30,743 bases of DNA from Vibrio tasmaniensis 1F-187 (GCF_000272405.2 NZ_AJZM02000034.1:1-30743); one strand, 5' to 3'. Numbered from the stretch's first letter, positions 10,719 through 18,059 are shown. Notes: a model not told the origin generated them from the sequence alone. Numbers and translations are program-made.

Positions 10719-12036
10719 TTGCTTGTACCTTTGCACCGAAATCGTTGATTGCCTGCCAATCTGGCTGAATAGCCTGATAGTCAGACTCTGAGTAACCTAA
10801 GCGAACGGCTTGGTCGACAACAATTCTGGCTAAATCAAAATGGTGTGTGCGAGGGTGCGCGGCGAGGTAATCACGCAGCACAAGGCCCAGATCAATTGGC
10901 GCACCTTGCTGTTTGTGAGCTTTCAACATATCTGCGATTCGTTCTGAAAGTAGATCGTTCACTTGCTCAAATTCTTCGTATTCTACGTCGATTGGGGCTT
11001 GCCCCATCACTTCGTCATCACGGAGCACAAGTGCTTCATCGCGAAGATCCGTGAGTTTTTCTGCGTCTGCGTAGGTCAATAACCAAGGCGCATCAAAGTA
11101 GTCAGTGACTGACTGACGCAAGCGTTGGCTAAAGGCACGGTTTTTATCCATATCGATCGCGGTACGGATAAATTTATGCACGTGGCGATCGTAGCCGATC
11201 CACAAATCAATCGCTTGTTGGCCCCAACTGGTGATTCGGTCTAGCTTCATTTGCAAACCAAATAGGGTTTCGCCAACGAACTCGAGCTCATCGTCACCAT
11301 AAACAATTTCTTGAATATCAAGAATCTGGGTTTGCAGTTCATCACCCGCCGCTTGCAAGGTGTCTTGCAACTCTTTTAGCGTGGCTGAGGTTTCTGATAG
11401 CAAAGACTCACAGTTGTTGATTGCTTCTCGCCAATCTTTATTTAACAGATCCGCAATTTGCTGCTTGACGGTTTGTTGCTGTTCATCCATAACCCGCTGG
11501 TTGAGATCGATCTGATCAAAAATTTCGCCAACAGAATACTTGAGCACGCCGTACACATTCCTTCTCCAATGTCCCGGAGTTCCACCTTTCTGGGCGGCTT
11601 CAATGGCTTTTGCCATCTCATCGGCAACCATAGAAAGCTGGATAGACAGTTTTAATTTAGAAAACTGGCGGTGACGTAAGTAATAATCTGAGATACCAAT
11701 CGCCAATGGCGATAAGCGATAAATGCTTGCACCATCTGTGATTTCGCTGGTAAAGCGGCTGATCAACTTCTGTTTAACCAACTCATTGATAGCGTTGTTG
11801 GCACGAAACGCAGACGCTTCGCCAGTATCTTCAAACAGTCGAGTGACAATAGTGAATGCATCGTGCAGTTCACCCTCGCCCAACTCTTCATCGAACCTTT
11901 CATTGCTTAATACGGCGATAGCAATCAAAAATGCTAAGCGCTCTGGTGGCAAGTTTAATGAAAAATCATGCTGCTTGACCCAGCCCACCAACTCATCAAT
12001 TGGCTGCTCTTCGGCAGTTTGAGTCATTTCACTCAT
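10699..12036 (-). CDS. mukF: Chromosome partition protein MukF (kleisin of MukBEF)
   Basis: MukF is the kleisin that dimerises through its N-terminal winged-helix region and links MukB heads; the C-terminal winged helix caps the MukB head. At 445 residues it matches the E. coli length (440). Diagnostic segments are [35 protein letters not shown] and the C-terminal [12 protein letters not shown]. The ATG at 12036 is preceded by AGGA with six bases spacing, which favours it over the internal Met at codon 4. The last 20 bases overlap mukE. A 9-bp inverted repeat lies 23-50 bases upstream of the start, between cmoM and mukF. Confidence 0.97.
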   Translation of the reverse strand: MSEMTQTAEEQPIDELVGWVKQHDFSLNLPPERLAFLIAIAVLSNERFDEELGEGELHDAFTIVTRLFEDTGEASAFRANNAINELVKQKLISRFTSEITDGASIYRLSPLAIGISDYYLRHRQFSKLKLSIQLSMVADEMAKAIEAAQKGGTPGHWRRNVYGVLKYSVGEIFDQIDLNQRVMDEQQQTVKQQIADLLNKDWREAINNCESLLSETSATLKELQDTLQAAGDELQTQILDIQEIVYGDDELEFVGETLFGLQMKLDRITSWGQQAIDLWIGYDRHVHKFIRTAIDMDKNRAFSQRLRQSVTDYFDAPWLLTYADAEKLTDLRDEALVLRDDEVMGQAPIDVEYEEFEQVNDLLSERIADMLKAHKQQGAPIDLGLVLRDYLAAHPRTHHFDLARIVVDQAVRLGYSESDYQAIQPDWQAINDFGAKVQANVINKY

Positions 12037-12058
12037 TGTGGTTCCTGTTACTGTTGTT

Positions 12059-12086
12059 CGTCATATCGAACGTATTAGATATGACG
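12059..12086 (-). other. Perfect 9-bp inverted repeat in the mukF leader
   Basis: CGTCATATC (12059-12067) and GATATGACG (12078-12086) are exact reverse complements around a 10-base loop. There is no T-run, so it is not a usual terminator. It lies between the cmoM stop and the mukF ribosome binding site and could be an mRNA stem-loop (processing or stability) or a protein-binding palindrome. Confidence 0.6.
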
Positions 12087-12160
12087 CCTATTTCTTTATG
12101 ACGCGGCTTCTTACGATGGCATAGCGCATGTTGTGGCTTCTTTTACCACATTCACCGCTG

Positions 12161-12946
12161 TTATTGCGCAGGTTTTTGAGCCCAAACGTGAATATAACGG
12201 CCTAGCGACAGATATGGCTCTTGGCGACATAGCTGTTTCTCTAGTTCCAACACATCTTCAAATTGGTAATCACCCATGTACTCCATATTACCTATGTAGT
12301 CACTGAAAGAGCGAATGCCTGATTTACCACAGATATCTAGACCAGCGTCTTCTATCCATTGATAAACCTCTTCAGGCTTCAAGCCTTTTTGTGGTTGCAG
12401 CTTAAACCTTTTTCGATGTGGCATCCCATTCAATACATGAGGAATGTTGCCACAAATCACATTTTTCAGGACTAAACCATGGTGGTTGTAAAACATTATC
12501 GAGGCAATACCACCGGGTTTTACTTGTTCCAACAATAAATCAAGTGCCTGTTTGGGGTCTGCTAGCCATTCCATTACGGCATGAAACATCACAAAATCGA
12601 CTTTCTCTTCGAGATGCTCTGCCACTTTTTGTACCGGAGAATGAATAAATCGATATTGCTCGAGCAAACCCGCTTCGCTGATACTTTCTTCTGCGAGCTT
12701 CAACATTTCAGAGGAGAGGTCGCACAGAGAAACGTTGTGGCCTAGTGTCGCAATTTTTTGTGACATCTGTGCAAGTCCACCGCCTGCATCAAGGACATGC
12801 AGCGGCGAAGCGGATTGATCAAACTTGCTCAAAGCTTGTTCTAAATCTTCCCATACGATGCACTGACGGATCTCTCCTTTGTCAGAGCCGTATATGTTTT
12901 TTGCAAATTTGTGGGCAATATCGTCGAAATTACGGTCTTCAGTCAC
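12161..12946 (-). CDS. cmoM: tRNA 5-carboxymethoxyuridine methyltransferase CmoM (SmtA)
   Basis: CmoM uses S-adenosylmethionine to methylate 5-carboxymethoxyuridine at tRNA position 34, giving the methyl ester (mcmo5U) that helps wobble decoding. The 261-residue protein starts with E-D-R-N-F-D-D-I-A-H-K-F, close to E. coli CmoM, and shows the Rossmann SAM motif V-L-D-A-G-G-G near residues 46-52, C-D-L-S at the end of the second strand, F-H-A-V-M-E-W, and the C-terminal R-Q-E-P-Y-L-S-L-G-R-Y-I-H-V. The start is a GTG at 12946, supported by alignment of the N-terminus but with a weak ribosome binding site. It is the first gene of the same-strand cluster with mukF, mukE and mukB, as in E. coli, and is divergent from elyC. 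Confidence 0.95.
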   Translation of the reverse strand: MTEDRNFDDIAHKFAKNIYGSDKGEIRQCIVWEDLEQALSKFDQSASPLHVLDAGGGLAQMSQKIATLGHNVSLCDLSSEMLKLAEESISEAGLLEQYRFIHSPVQKVAEHLEEKVDFVMFHAVMEWLADPKQALDLLLEQVKPGGIASIMFYNHHGLVLKNVICGNIPHVLNGMPHRKRFKLQPQKGLKPEEVYQWIEDAGLDICGKSGIRSFSDYIGNMEYMGDYQFEDVLELEKQLCRQEPYLSLGRYIHVWAQKPAQ

Positions 12947-13061
12947 GGCTACTTGAGTTATTATGTCCTATCGTGCCTGCTATTCTGTCACAGGAATTTC
13001 AGGAATAAAGAGGCGATGTCTCTTTTTACTACTAAGTGATGTTTTTTCGGACTATTCGGAT

Positions 13062-13868
13062 ATGTTTGAGCTGAAAAAAGTAGTGTCTTCGTTACTGATG
13101 CCACTGCCAGCAATGTTAATTCTCGCTTTTCTGGGTTTAGCCCTAGTGATGTTTACTGCAAAAAGGAAGACAGGTTGCCTAATTACCCTTTCAGCCCTCT
13201 GTGGTATTTTCCTAATCGCTTTCCAGCCTGTTTCTAGTCAACTTTTAATGCCAATGGAAAGGCAACACACCGCTTTTTTACCTATCGATGATACCGTCGA
13301 TTACATTATGGTTCTTGGAAGTGGTCACGTTGTTGATGACCAAATCCCACCAACATCAGAACTTAGCCGCACCGGTCTGATGCGCTTAAGTGAAGGGATT
13401 CGTATCTTACGTCTTTACCCTGGAGCTAAACTCATTTTGTCTGGTTATGGCGCAGGCACTGAGGTGAGCAACGCCAAAATGATGGCTAAAGTAGCGCTAG
13501 CACTCGGCGTGGCAAAACCCGATATCATTCTGCTTGAAACTGCGAAAGATACGTGGGAAGAAGCTCGCCAAGCCGCTGCATTCGTTAAGAATAAGAAAAT
13601 GGTGCTCGTGACATCAGCTAGCCATATGACTCGCGCACTTAATGAATTCAATGCCGCGGGCATGAAACCATTACCAGCTCCAACCAACTACCTTGCACAA
13701 GAAGGGATTGTTGAACCATGGAATAAGTATATGCCTAAGGCTATCTATCTCGAGCAGACTGAGCGCTATTGGCATGAGACGATGGGATTAGTTTGGCAAA
13801 GCTTGCGAGATTGGCTAGACACAAGTAATGACCCTGTCGAGAGCAGTACTCCGACGGTAAACAATTAA
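13062..13868 (+). CDS. elyC: Envelope biogenesis factor ElyC (DUF218)
   Basis: ElyC is an inner-membrane protein needed for normal peptidoglycan synthesis and the lipid-carrier economy in E. coli. I choose the ATG at 13062, giving 268 residues beginning M-F-E-L-K-K-V, which matches the E. coli N-terminus; the frame stays open to 12963 but that extension is not family-like. Two hydrophobic helices lie at about 8-30 and 38-56, followed by the DUF218 domain: D-Y-I-M-V-L-G-S-G, E-G-I-R-I-L-R-L-Y-P-G, and V-T-S-A-S-H-M-T-R-A. It is divergent from cmoM across about 115 bp, the same neighbourhood as in E. coli (ycbC next to smtA-mukFEB). The Shine-Dalgarno before 13062 is weak. Confidence 0.93.
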   Translation: MFELKKVVSSLLMPLPAMLILAFLGLALVMFTAKRKTGCLITLSALCGIFLIAFQPVSSQLLMPMERQHTAFLPIDDTVDYIMVLGSGHVVDDQIPPTSELSRTGLMRLSEGIRILRLYPGAKLILSGYGAGTEVSNAKMMAKVALALGVAKPDIILLETAKDTWEEARQAAAFVKNKKMVLVTSASHMTRALNEFNAAGMKPLPAPTNYLAQEGIVEPWNKYMPKAIYLEQTERYWHETMGLVWQSLRDWLDTSNDPVESSTPTVNN

Positions 13869-13881
13869 AAAGTTCAGTAAC

Positions 13882-13918
13882 AAAAAAAACCGAGGCATCA
13901 TTGATGTCTCGGTTTTTT
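13882..13918. terminator. Bidirectional terminator between elyC and torR
   Basis: CCGAGGCAT (13890-13898) pairs with ATGTCTCGG (13904-13912), with one wobble pair, flanked by eight A on the left and six T on the right. It can stop elyC on the plus strand and torR on the minus strand. Confidence 0.88.
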
Positions 13919-13959
13919 ACGTTCAAGTATCGTTACTGAAATCAGCTTTCCACGGGAAA

Positions 13960-14673
13960 TTAGTCACCAGCAAACATGTAACCTTCACCGTGAACCGTCA
14001 CAAAAATTTGTGGATTCTTAGGGTCAAACTCCATTTTTGCACGCATACGACGGATTAACACGTCGATAGTGCGGTCATTCGGCGCGTCTACTCGATGGCT
14101 GATCATATTCAAAATACGTTCACGGCTTAATACTTGGTTAGGGTAAGAAGAGAGTGCAACCAATAGTTCATATTCAGCTTTGGTCAATTTCACCGGCTCG
14201 CTGTTCTTGCTTAGCGCACGGCGAGGTATATCAAACGTCCATTCACCAAAACGAACCACAGATTCGTCTTCTGTTTGTTCTACCGCAACCGCTGCAGTTT
14301 TACGAGCAGCCGAAATACGCCACAAGAGGTTTTTAACTCGAACCAACAACTCGCGAAGTTCGAAGGGTTTAGTAACGTAATCGTCTGCGCCCATTTCAAG
14401 GCCAACGATCTTGTCAATGCTATCCGTGCGTCCAGTAACTAAAATTATTCCAATGTCTGATTGACTGCGTAATTCGCGAGTTAGCATCAATCCATCTTCG
14501 CCTGGCAAGTTGATGTCTAACATAATGAGGTCAACGTTATTTTCTTCTAACATTTTTCTCATTTGAGCCCCGCTTTCAGCTTCGCTCACTGTGTAACCTT
14601 CATTCTGGAAATATCCAACCAGTTTACTTCGGGTTACCACATCATCTTCTACGACTAATACGTGATAGCTCAT
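13960..14673 (-). CDS. torR: Two-component response regulator TorR (OmpR family)
   Basis: TorR is the DNA-binding regulator that, when phosphorylated by the TorS sensor, activates trimethylamine N-oxide reductase genes. The 237-residue protein has a receiver domain (acidic pocket D10/D11, phospho-acceptor D53 in L-D-I-N-L-P-G, conserved lysine in V-T-K-P-F) and an OmpR-type winged helix (R-T-I-D-V-L-I-R-R-M-R). The shared segments G-I-I-L-V-T-G-R and R-V-K-N-L-L-W-R-I favour TorR over the related ArcA, which differs at these places. Being divergent from torD supports the call. No torS, torT or torCA genes are in the window; they must lie elsewhere. A sequence resembling a tor box (CTATTCATAA, 14713-14722, versus the recalled consensus CTGTTCATAT) lies upstream, compatible with autoregulation but unproven. 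Confidence 0.92.
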   Translation of the reverse strand: MSYHVLVVEDDVVTRSKLVGYFQNEGYTVSEAESGAQMRKMLEENNVDLIMLDINLPGEDGLMLTRELRSQSDIGIILVTGRTDSIDKIVGLEMGADDYVTKPFELRELLVRVKNLLWRISAARKTAAVAVEQTEDESVVRFGEWTFDIPRRALSKNSEPVKLTKAEYELLVALSSYPNQVLSRERILNMISHRVDAPNDRTIDVLIRRMRAKMEFDPKNPQIFVTVHGEGYMFAGD

Positions 14674-14886
14674 CTACACCACTTTTCTTATTTAATAGTT
14701 TCAGTGACCATTCTATTCATAACTCGTAACAATTCTAGTACTACAGAAGATAAAAGCCAGAAACATGATTTTTTTTTGATACAAGACAATCTTAAACCTT
14801 GCTATTTGTCGCCCATCGCAATTCAATATAGGCATTACCACTAACGAGTAACTTTGCGTTTCGCAAATAACCTTGTTATTCAGCCT

Positions 14887-14936
14887 TGGTGTGCCTATAC
14901 CCAAATCACTCGACGATGCTAGGTATACACACACCA
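14887..14936 (+). promoter_or_regulatory. Compound stem-loop just upstream of torD
   Basis: TGGTGTG (14887-14893) pairs with CACACCA (14930-14936), and inside it TATACC (14896-14901) pairs with GGTATA (14922-14927), separated by a 2x2 internal loop and closing a 20-base loop. The 13 perfect base pairs are well beyond chance for so short a region. It ends 24 bases before the torD ATG, and no T-run follows, so a leader element or a dispersed palindromic repeat are both possible. The rest of the torR-torD intergenic region (14674-14886) shows an eight-T run and degenerate tor-box-like ATTCA motifs but no gene. Confidence 0.5.
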
Positions 14937-14960
14937 CAAGACTAAATCAGGATCTAAGAA

Positions 14961-15608
14961 ATGAAAGATACGAAAGCATTCAACGAACAACGAGCAGAAA
15001 TATACTGGTGGCTATCAAGCTTGTTCGCTAAAGAGCTCACTCAAGAAGAACTCGATCACTACCACTCTGTTGAAATTCGTTCTTTCCTAACTGGTTTAGG
15101 TGAAAATGAAACACTAAAGCCGGCGATTGATAGCTTAGTGGATGCGCTAAACCGTCTACAAACACGTGAAGATGCTCAATTAGAATTGTCTGCTGACTTC
15201 TGTGACTTATTCTTAAAGACTGATAAACATGGCGCACTTCCTTACGCTTCTATGTATATCGGCCAGACTGGCCTTTTGAACGATAAGCCAGCAAAAGATA
15301 TGGAAGAGATCATGGCTAAACACAACTTAGTGGTTAACCAAGACCTAAAAGAGCCAGCTGACCACATTGCTATCGAACTCGATTTCCTAGGTAATCTAAT
15401 CATTCGTTCGAACGAAACTGAACTAGAAGAAGAACTAGAGAAATCCTTTGCTGTTCAACAGCAATTTATCGAACAGCAACTGCTTACTTGGGTACCAAAG
15501 TTCAACGTTAAATGTCATGACATTGACACATTCGGTTTCTACGCATCAGTCTCATCCCTGCTATTGGCATTTTGTAAATTAGACACTCAATACCTAGCTG
15601 GCGAATAA
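14961..15608 (+). CDS. torD: TorD-family molybdoenzyme chaperone
   Basis: TorD proteins bind the twin-arginine signal and core of molybdoenzymes such as TMAO reductase TorA, protecting the apoenzyme and aiding molybdenum-cofactor insertion in the cytoplasm. The 215-residue all-alpha protein has the family pattern [12 protein letters not shown] near the N-terminus, D-F-C-D-L-F and Y-A-S-M-Y-I-G in the centre, and [12 protein letters not shown] (the family E-P-x-D-H motif). There is no signal peptide, as expected. The ATG at 14961 follows AGGA by about eight bases. It is alone on its strand and divergent from torR; in many bacteria torD is instead the last gene of torCAD, so the reductase must be encoded elsewhere. 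Confidence 0.93.
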   Translation: MKDTKAFNEQRAEIYWWLSSLFAKELTQEELDHYHSVEIRSFLTGLGENETLKPAIDSLVDALNRLQTREDAQLELSADFCDLFLKTDKHGALPYASMYIGQTGLLNDKPAKDMEEIMAKHNLVVNQDLKEPADHIAIELDFLGNLIIRSNETELEEELEKSFAVQQQFIEQQLLTWVPKFNVKCHDIDTFGFYASVSSLLLAFCKLDTQYLAGE

Positions 15609-15653
15609 GCTTTTTTTGACGACTCGATAAATAAATTCAATAGAATTGTGACC

Positions 15654-15680
15654 ATTCACCCGGATTTCTGGGTGAATTTT
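15654..15680 (+). terminator. Probable torD terminator
   Basis: ATTCACCC (15654-15661) and GGGTGAAT (15670-15677) form a perfect 8-bp stem with an 8-base loop, followed by a short T-run. It lies 46 bp after the torD stop. The T-run is short, so strength is uncertain. Confidence 0.6.
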
Positions 15681-15741
15681 ATTGCGAGTAATTTCTAGTC
15701 AGTCTAAAATTGTGACCGCAAACGATAAAATATGAAACATT

Positions 15742-15819
15742 CACGAAATGCTACACTTATTGAAGTTCAGAGCATTTCGGTGTTAAGACAAGCCGCTCAA
15801 TAGCGGTTTTTTGTTTTTT
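15742..15819 (+). ncRNA. Candidate small RNA or attenuator upstream of purR
   Basis: A perfect 9-bp inverted repeat, CGAAATGCT (15744-15752) with AGCATTTCG (15771-15779) around an 18-base loop, is followed 12 bases later by a terminator: GCCGCT-CAAT-AGCGGT (15792-15807) and a long interrupted T-run to 15819. A 5' hairpin plus a terminator with long U-tail is the usual layout of an Hfq-dependent small RNA. The 5' end and promoter are not resolved: TTGTGA (15710) and TATGAA (15731) are spaced 15 bp, short of optimal. CGCAAACG (15717-15724) resembles half of a PurR operator. Alternatively the terminator belongs to the purR mRNA leader and works as an attenuator. No open reading frame explains this stretch. 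Confidence 0.4.
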
Positions 15820-15822
15820 AGC

Positions 15823-15905
15823 ACTTTAGTACCCAAAGAGCCCTACAAATTTAAGCTCTTAGTTAGGTAGCTTAACGGCTACTTCATTCCGTACTTTGGG
15901 AAAGT
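15823..15905 (+). promoter_or_regulatory. Structured purR leader closed by a long helix
   Basis: ACTTT (15823-15827) and CCCAAAG (15832-15838) pair with CTTTGGG (15894-15900) and AAAGT (15901-15905), making a 12-bp helix with a four-base bulge. Inside are two further hairpins: AGAGC/GCTCT (15838-15859; partly competing with the closing helix) and GTAGC/GCTAC with a TTAACG loop (about 15868-15882). The structure ends about 11 bases before the purR SD (AGGA). This looks like a branched leader fold; a regulatory role is inference. Confidence 0.35.
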
Positions 15906-15926
15906 AGCTTCTAATAGGATAAAAAC

Positions 15927-16931
15927 ATGGCCACTATAAAAGATGTCGCACGCTTAGCCGGCGTATCAACAACAACCGTTTCTCACGTAATCAACAAAAC
16001 TCGCTTTGTTGCTGAAGCGACTCAAGAAAAAGTAAACAAAGCCGTAGACGAACTGAACTATGCGCCAAGTGCCGTTGCTCGTAGTTTGAAGTGCAATACA
16101 ACCCGCACCATCGGTATGCTAGTGACTCAATCAACTAACCTATTCTTCTCTGAAGTTATCGATGGTGTTGAGAGCTACTGCTACCGTCAAGGTTACACTT
16201 TGATCCTATGTAATACGGGCGGTATCTACGAAAAGCAACGTGACTACATTCGAATGCTTGCTGAGAAACGTGTAGATGGCATCTTAGTTATGTGTTCTGA
16301 CCTGACTGAAGAACTAAGAGAGATGTTAGACCGTCACGCAGACATCCCTAAAGTTATCATGGACTGGGGCCCTGAAAGCTCTCAGGCTGATAAGATCATC
16401 GATAACTCTGAAGAAGGTGGCTACCTAGCAACCAAATATCTCATTGAGCGCGGTCACTCCAAGATTGCATGTTTAAGTGGCCACTTAGACAAAGCAGCGT
16501 GTGTTGAACGCATCTCAGGTTACAAGCGCGCGCTCAATGAAGCGAAGATTACTGCCGATGAAAATATGATCATCGAAGGCAACTTTGAATGTGACACAGC
16601 TGTGATTGCTGCTGACCAAATCATTGAGATGGAAGAGCGCCCAACCGCAGTATTCTGTTTTAACGACACGATGGCATTAGGACTGATGAGCCGATTACAA
16701 GAAAAAGGCATTCGTATTCCTGAAGATATCTCAGTGATCGGTTACGACAACATAGAATTGGCTGAATACTTCTCTCCACCGTTAACGACGGTTCACCAAC
16801 CTAAGCGCCGTGTTGGTAAAAATGCATTCGAAATACTACTAGAGCGTATAAAAGACAAAGATCACGAAAAACGCGTCTTCGAAATGCACCCTGAAATTGT
16901 TGAGCGAAGTACAGTTAAAACGTTAAATTAA
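15927..16931 (+). CDS. purR: Purine nucleotide synthesis repressor PurR (LacI family)
   Basis: PurR with bound hypoxanthine or guanine represses purine biosynthesis genes at operators containing CGCAAACG. The 334-residue protein has the LacI-type helix-turn-helix at residues 2-25 ([20 protein letters not shown]), a hinge with A-V-A-R-S-L-K around 49-55, and a periplasmic-binding-protein-like effector domain. E. coli PurR is 341 residues and nearly identical across the HTH. The ATG at 15927 follows AGGA by seven bases. It is transcribed alone, with a terminator directly after it. CGCAAACG at 15717-15724 upstream may be a partial autoregulatory operator; the second half-site is poor. The neighbouring tfoY is separately controlled. 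Confidence 0.96.
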   Translation: MATIKDVARLAGVSTTTVSHVINKTRFVAEATQEKVNKAVDELNYAPSAVARSLKCNTTRTIGMLVTQSTNLFFSEVIDGVESYCYRQGYTLILCNTGGIYEKQRDYIRMLAEKRVDGILVMCSDLTEELREMLDRHADIPKVIMDWGPESSQADKIIDNSEEGGYLATKYLIERGHSKIACLSGHLDKAACVERISGYKRALNEAKITADENMIIEGNFECDTAVIAADQIIEMEERPTAVFCFNDTMALGLMSRLQEKGIRIPEDISVIGYDNIELAEYFSPPLTTVHQPKRRVGKNAFEILLERIKDKDHEKRVFEMHPEIVERSTVKTLN

Positions 16932-16959
16932 TTGATGTAATGAGTTTAGTTTAATCAAG

Positions 16960-16983
16960 CGCACCTTTAGGTGCGTTTTTTTT
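16960..16983 (+). terminator. purR terminator
   Basis: CGCACC-TTTA-GGTGCG followed by eight T, 28 bp after the purR stop. Confidence 0.92.
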
Positions 16984-17100
16984 CTCAACAAACAAAGTGC
17001 ACTTGCGTGCATATCTCAAAGATCATTAATTGAAGCAATATCACATTTTGAAATAAGAAGTGTGAGCCTAATTCAACAAAAACTTTATTCTAATAACCCA

Positions 17101-17190
17101 GTCACGCACAGGGCAAACCACTTGAAAAAGTGGGACGCAAAGCTTCCGGCCTAAACCACTCGTTGGTATGGTAGCGGGGTTACCGATGGC
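17101..17190 (+). promoter_or_regulatory. Cyclic di-GMP-I (GEMM-I) riboswitch aptamer upstream of tfoY
   Basis: The sequence matches the GEMM-I aptamer almost base for base as I recall it from V. cholerae Vc2 (upstream of VC1722, tfoY): CACGCACAGGGCAAACC at the 5' side, a P2 stem CCACTT/AAGTGG capped by a GAAA tetraloop, the linker GACGCAAAGC, then the second helix with CCGGCCTAAACCA and, closing it, GTAGCGGGGTTACCGATGG. The GAAA loop and the CCTAAAC receptor are the known tertiary contact. The arm between them differs from Vc2 (ACTCGTTGGTAT), as expected for a variable helix. The aptamer ends 125 bases before the tfoY ATG. It senses the second messenger c-di-GMP. The direction of control is not readable here. 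Upstream, 16984-17100 holds no gene; weak promoter candidates only. Confidence 0.96.
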
Positions 17191-17231
17191 AAAATGCAGT
17201 AACTGCTAATACTTTAGTAATTTACAGCCTA

Positions 17232-17261
17232 TTGACAATTTAATTGCAACATTTTGCTAAT
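17232..17261 (+). promoter_or_regulatory. Candidate tfoY promoter downstream of the riboswitch
   Basis: TTGACA (17232-17237) is a perfect -35; GCTAAT (17256-17261) is a fair -10 at 18 bp spacing. Transcripts would begin near 17268, after the aptamer, so they would not respond to c-di-GMP through it. V. cholerae tfoY is reported to have several promoters, some downstream of the riboswitch. Confidence 0.5.
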
Positions 17262-17262
17262 C

Positions 17263-17306
17263 TCTCGGACCTGCTTATTTGGTGGCGTAGTTCAAATACA
17301 CCGAGA
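17263..17306 (+). promoter_or_regulatory. Possible SD-sequestering helix of the tfoY leader
   Basis: TCTCGG (17263-17268) is exactly complementary to CCGAGA (17301-17306), which contains the likely tfoY ribosome binding site GAGA. TTGGTG (17279-17284) can pair with the overlapping CACCGA (17299-17304) instead, using one G-U pair. The two helices exclude each other and may form the expression platform. No intrinsic terminator is seen between aptamer and gene, which favours translational control. Confidence 0.4.
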
Positions 17307-17314
17307 TAAATAAC

Positions 17315-17905
17315 ATGGATAAACCGATACTAAAGGACTCAATGAAATTATTTGAGCCCCTAGGAAAAATTAAGTCACGCTCAATGTTTGGTGGATTCGG
17401 GCTTTTTGCTGATGACACTATGTTTGCCCTGGTTGTGAATGACCAGTTGCATATACGAGCTGACAAATGCACAACACAACAATTCGAACAACAAGGATTT
17501 CAACCGTACGTCTACAAAAAACGTGGTTTTCCTGTCGTTACTAAATATTTCGCTTTACCTGAAGGCTTATGGCAAGACCAAGAGAAAATCTTGCAGCTTG
17601 CGACTACGTCTCTAGGTTTTGCTAAAGAAGAGAAAGCTGAACAATCTTCTGCTAAACCAACTAGACTCAAAGATCTGCCTAACCTTCGACTCGCTACCGA
17701 GCGGATGTTGAAAAAGGCAGGGATCGATTCTGTAGAACGTTTATATGAATCTGGCTCTGTAAACGCATTTAACGCCATCAAAGAATCGCATGCGTCTTCT
17801 GTCAGTATTGAACTGTTATGGGCGCTAGAAGGCGCGATCAATGGTACACATTGGTCTGTTATACCGCAGCAACGTCGTGAAGAGCTTATCAATCACGTCA
17901 ATTAA
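17315..17905 (+). CDS. tfoY: TfoX-family regulator TfoY
   Basis: TfoY is a Vibrio paralogue of the competence regulator TfoX; in V. cholerae it raises motility and type VI secretion in response to low c-di-GMP. The 196-residue protein has an N-terminal TfoX domain (about 1-100, with [10 protein letters not shown] and [11 protein letters not shown]) and a C-terminal TfoX domain (about 115-192, with [20 protein letters not shown] and the closing W-A-L-E-G-A-I-N-G). The c-di-GMP-I riboswitch directly upstream is the strongest reason to call it tfoY rather than tfoX. Start ATG at 17315, with GAGA about eight bases before it. TfoY lacks an obvious DNA-binding helix-turn-helix, so how it acts is unresolved. 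A terminator follows. Confidence 0.93.
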   Translation: MDKPILKDSMKLFEPLGKIKSRSMFGGFGLFADDTMFALVVNDQLHIRADKCTTQQFEQQGFQPYVYKKRGFPVVTKYFALPEGLWQDQEKILQLATTSLGFAKEEKAEQSSAKPTRLKDLPNLRLATERMLKKAGIDSVERLYESGSVNAFNAIKESHASSVSIELLWALEGAINGTHWSVIPQQRREELINHVN

Positions 17906-17934
17906 CATTGTCAGTGCAAACTATATAGATAACT

Positions 17935-17959
17935 AAGCCGCATTTTTGCGGCTTTTTTT
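17935..17959 (+). terminator. tfoY terminator
   Basis: AAGCCGCA (17935-17942) pairs with TGCGGCTT (17947-17954) around a TTTT loop, followed by further T. An in-frame upstream extension of the next gene would run through this terminator, which argues against that extension. Confidence 0.9.
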
Positions 17960-18001
17960 ATATCTGGTGAAAGTTATTCTATGCTTTGCCTGTCTATCTA
18001 T

Positions 18002-18043
18002 ACTAGTGGTATACATTGAAAAACTAATGGTATGCATTGAAAA
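18002..18043 (+). repeat. Two tandem 21-bp direct repeats before the VTT-domain gene
   Basis: 18002-18022 and 18023-18043 are the same 21-bp unit with two differences (core GGTATRCATTGAAAA). The period equals two helical turns, so paired protein sites on one DNA face are possible. A -10-like TATACT (17999-18004) overlaps the first copy; no good -35 accompanies it. The repeats end seven bases before AGAGGAAG, the ribosome binding site of the gene at 18060. Confidence 0.75.
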
Positions 18044-18059
18044 TTTAGAGGAAGTATCA

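Noticed and set aside
12963..13061. N-terminal extension of elyC (33 codons)
   Set aside because: The family starts at M-F-x-L-K-K-V; the extension covers the promoter region shared with cmoM.
13960..14673. Calling the response regulator ArcA
   Set aside because: ArcA is similar, but T-G-R-x-D-x-I-D-x-I-V-G-L-E-M-G and R-V-K-N-L-L-W-R are TorR-like, and torD is adjacent.
17512..17892. Minus-strand open frame of 126 codons over tfoY
   Set aside because: Fully inside tfoY, which is a clear family member with its own riboswitch; the antisense product looks random.
17946..18059. N-terminal extension of the VTT-domain protein (38 codons)
   Set aside because: It would start inside the tfoY terminator and would translate the 21-bp repeats; ATG 18060 has a strong SD.
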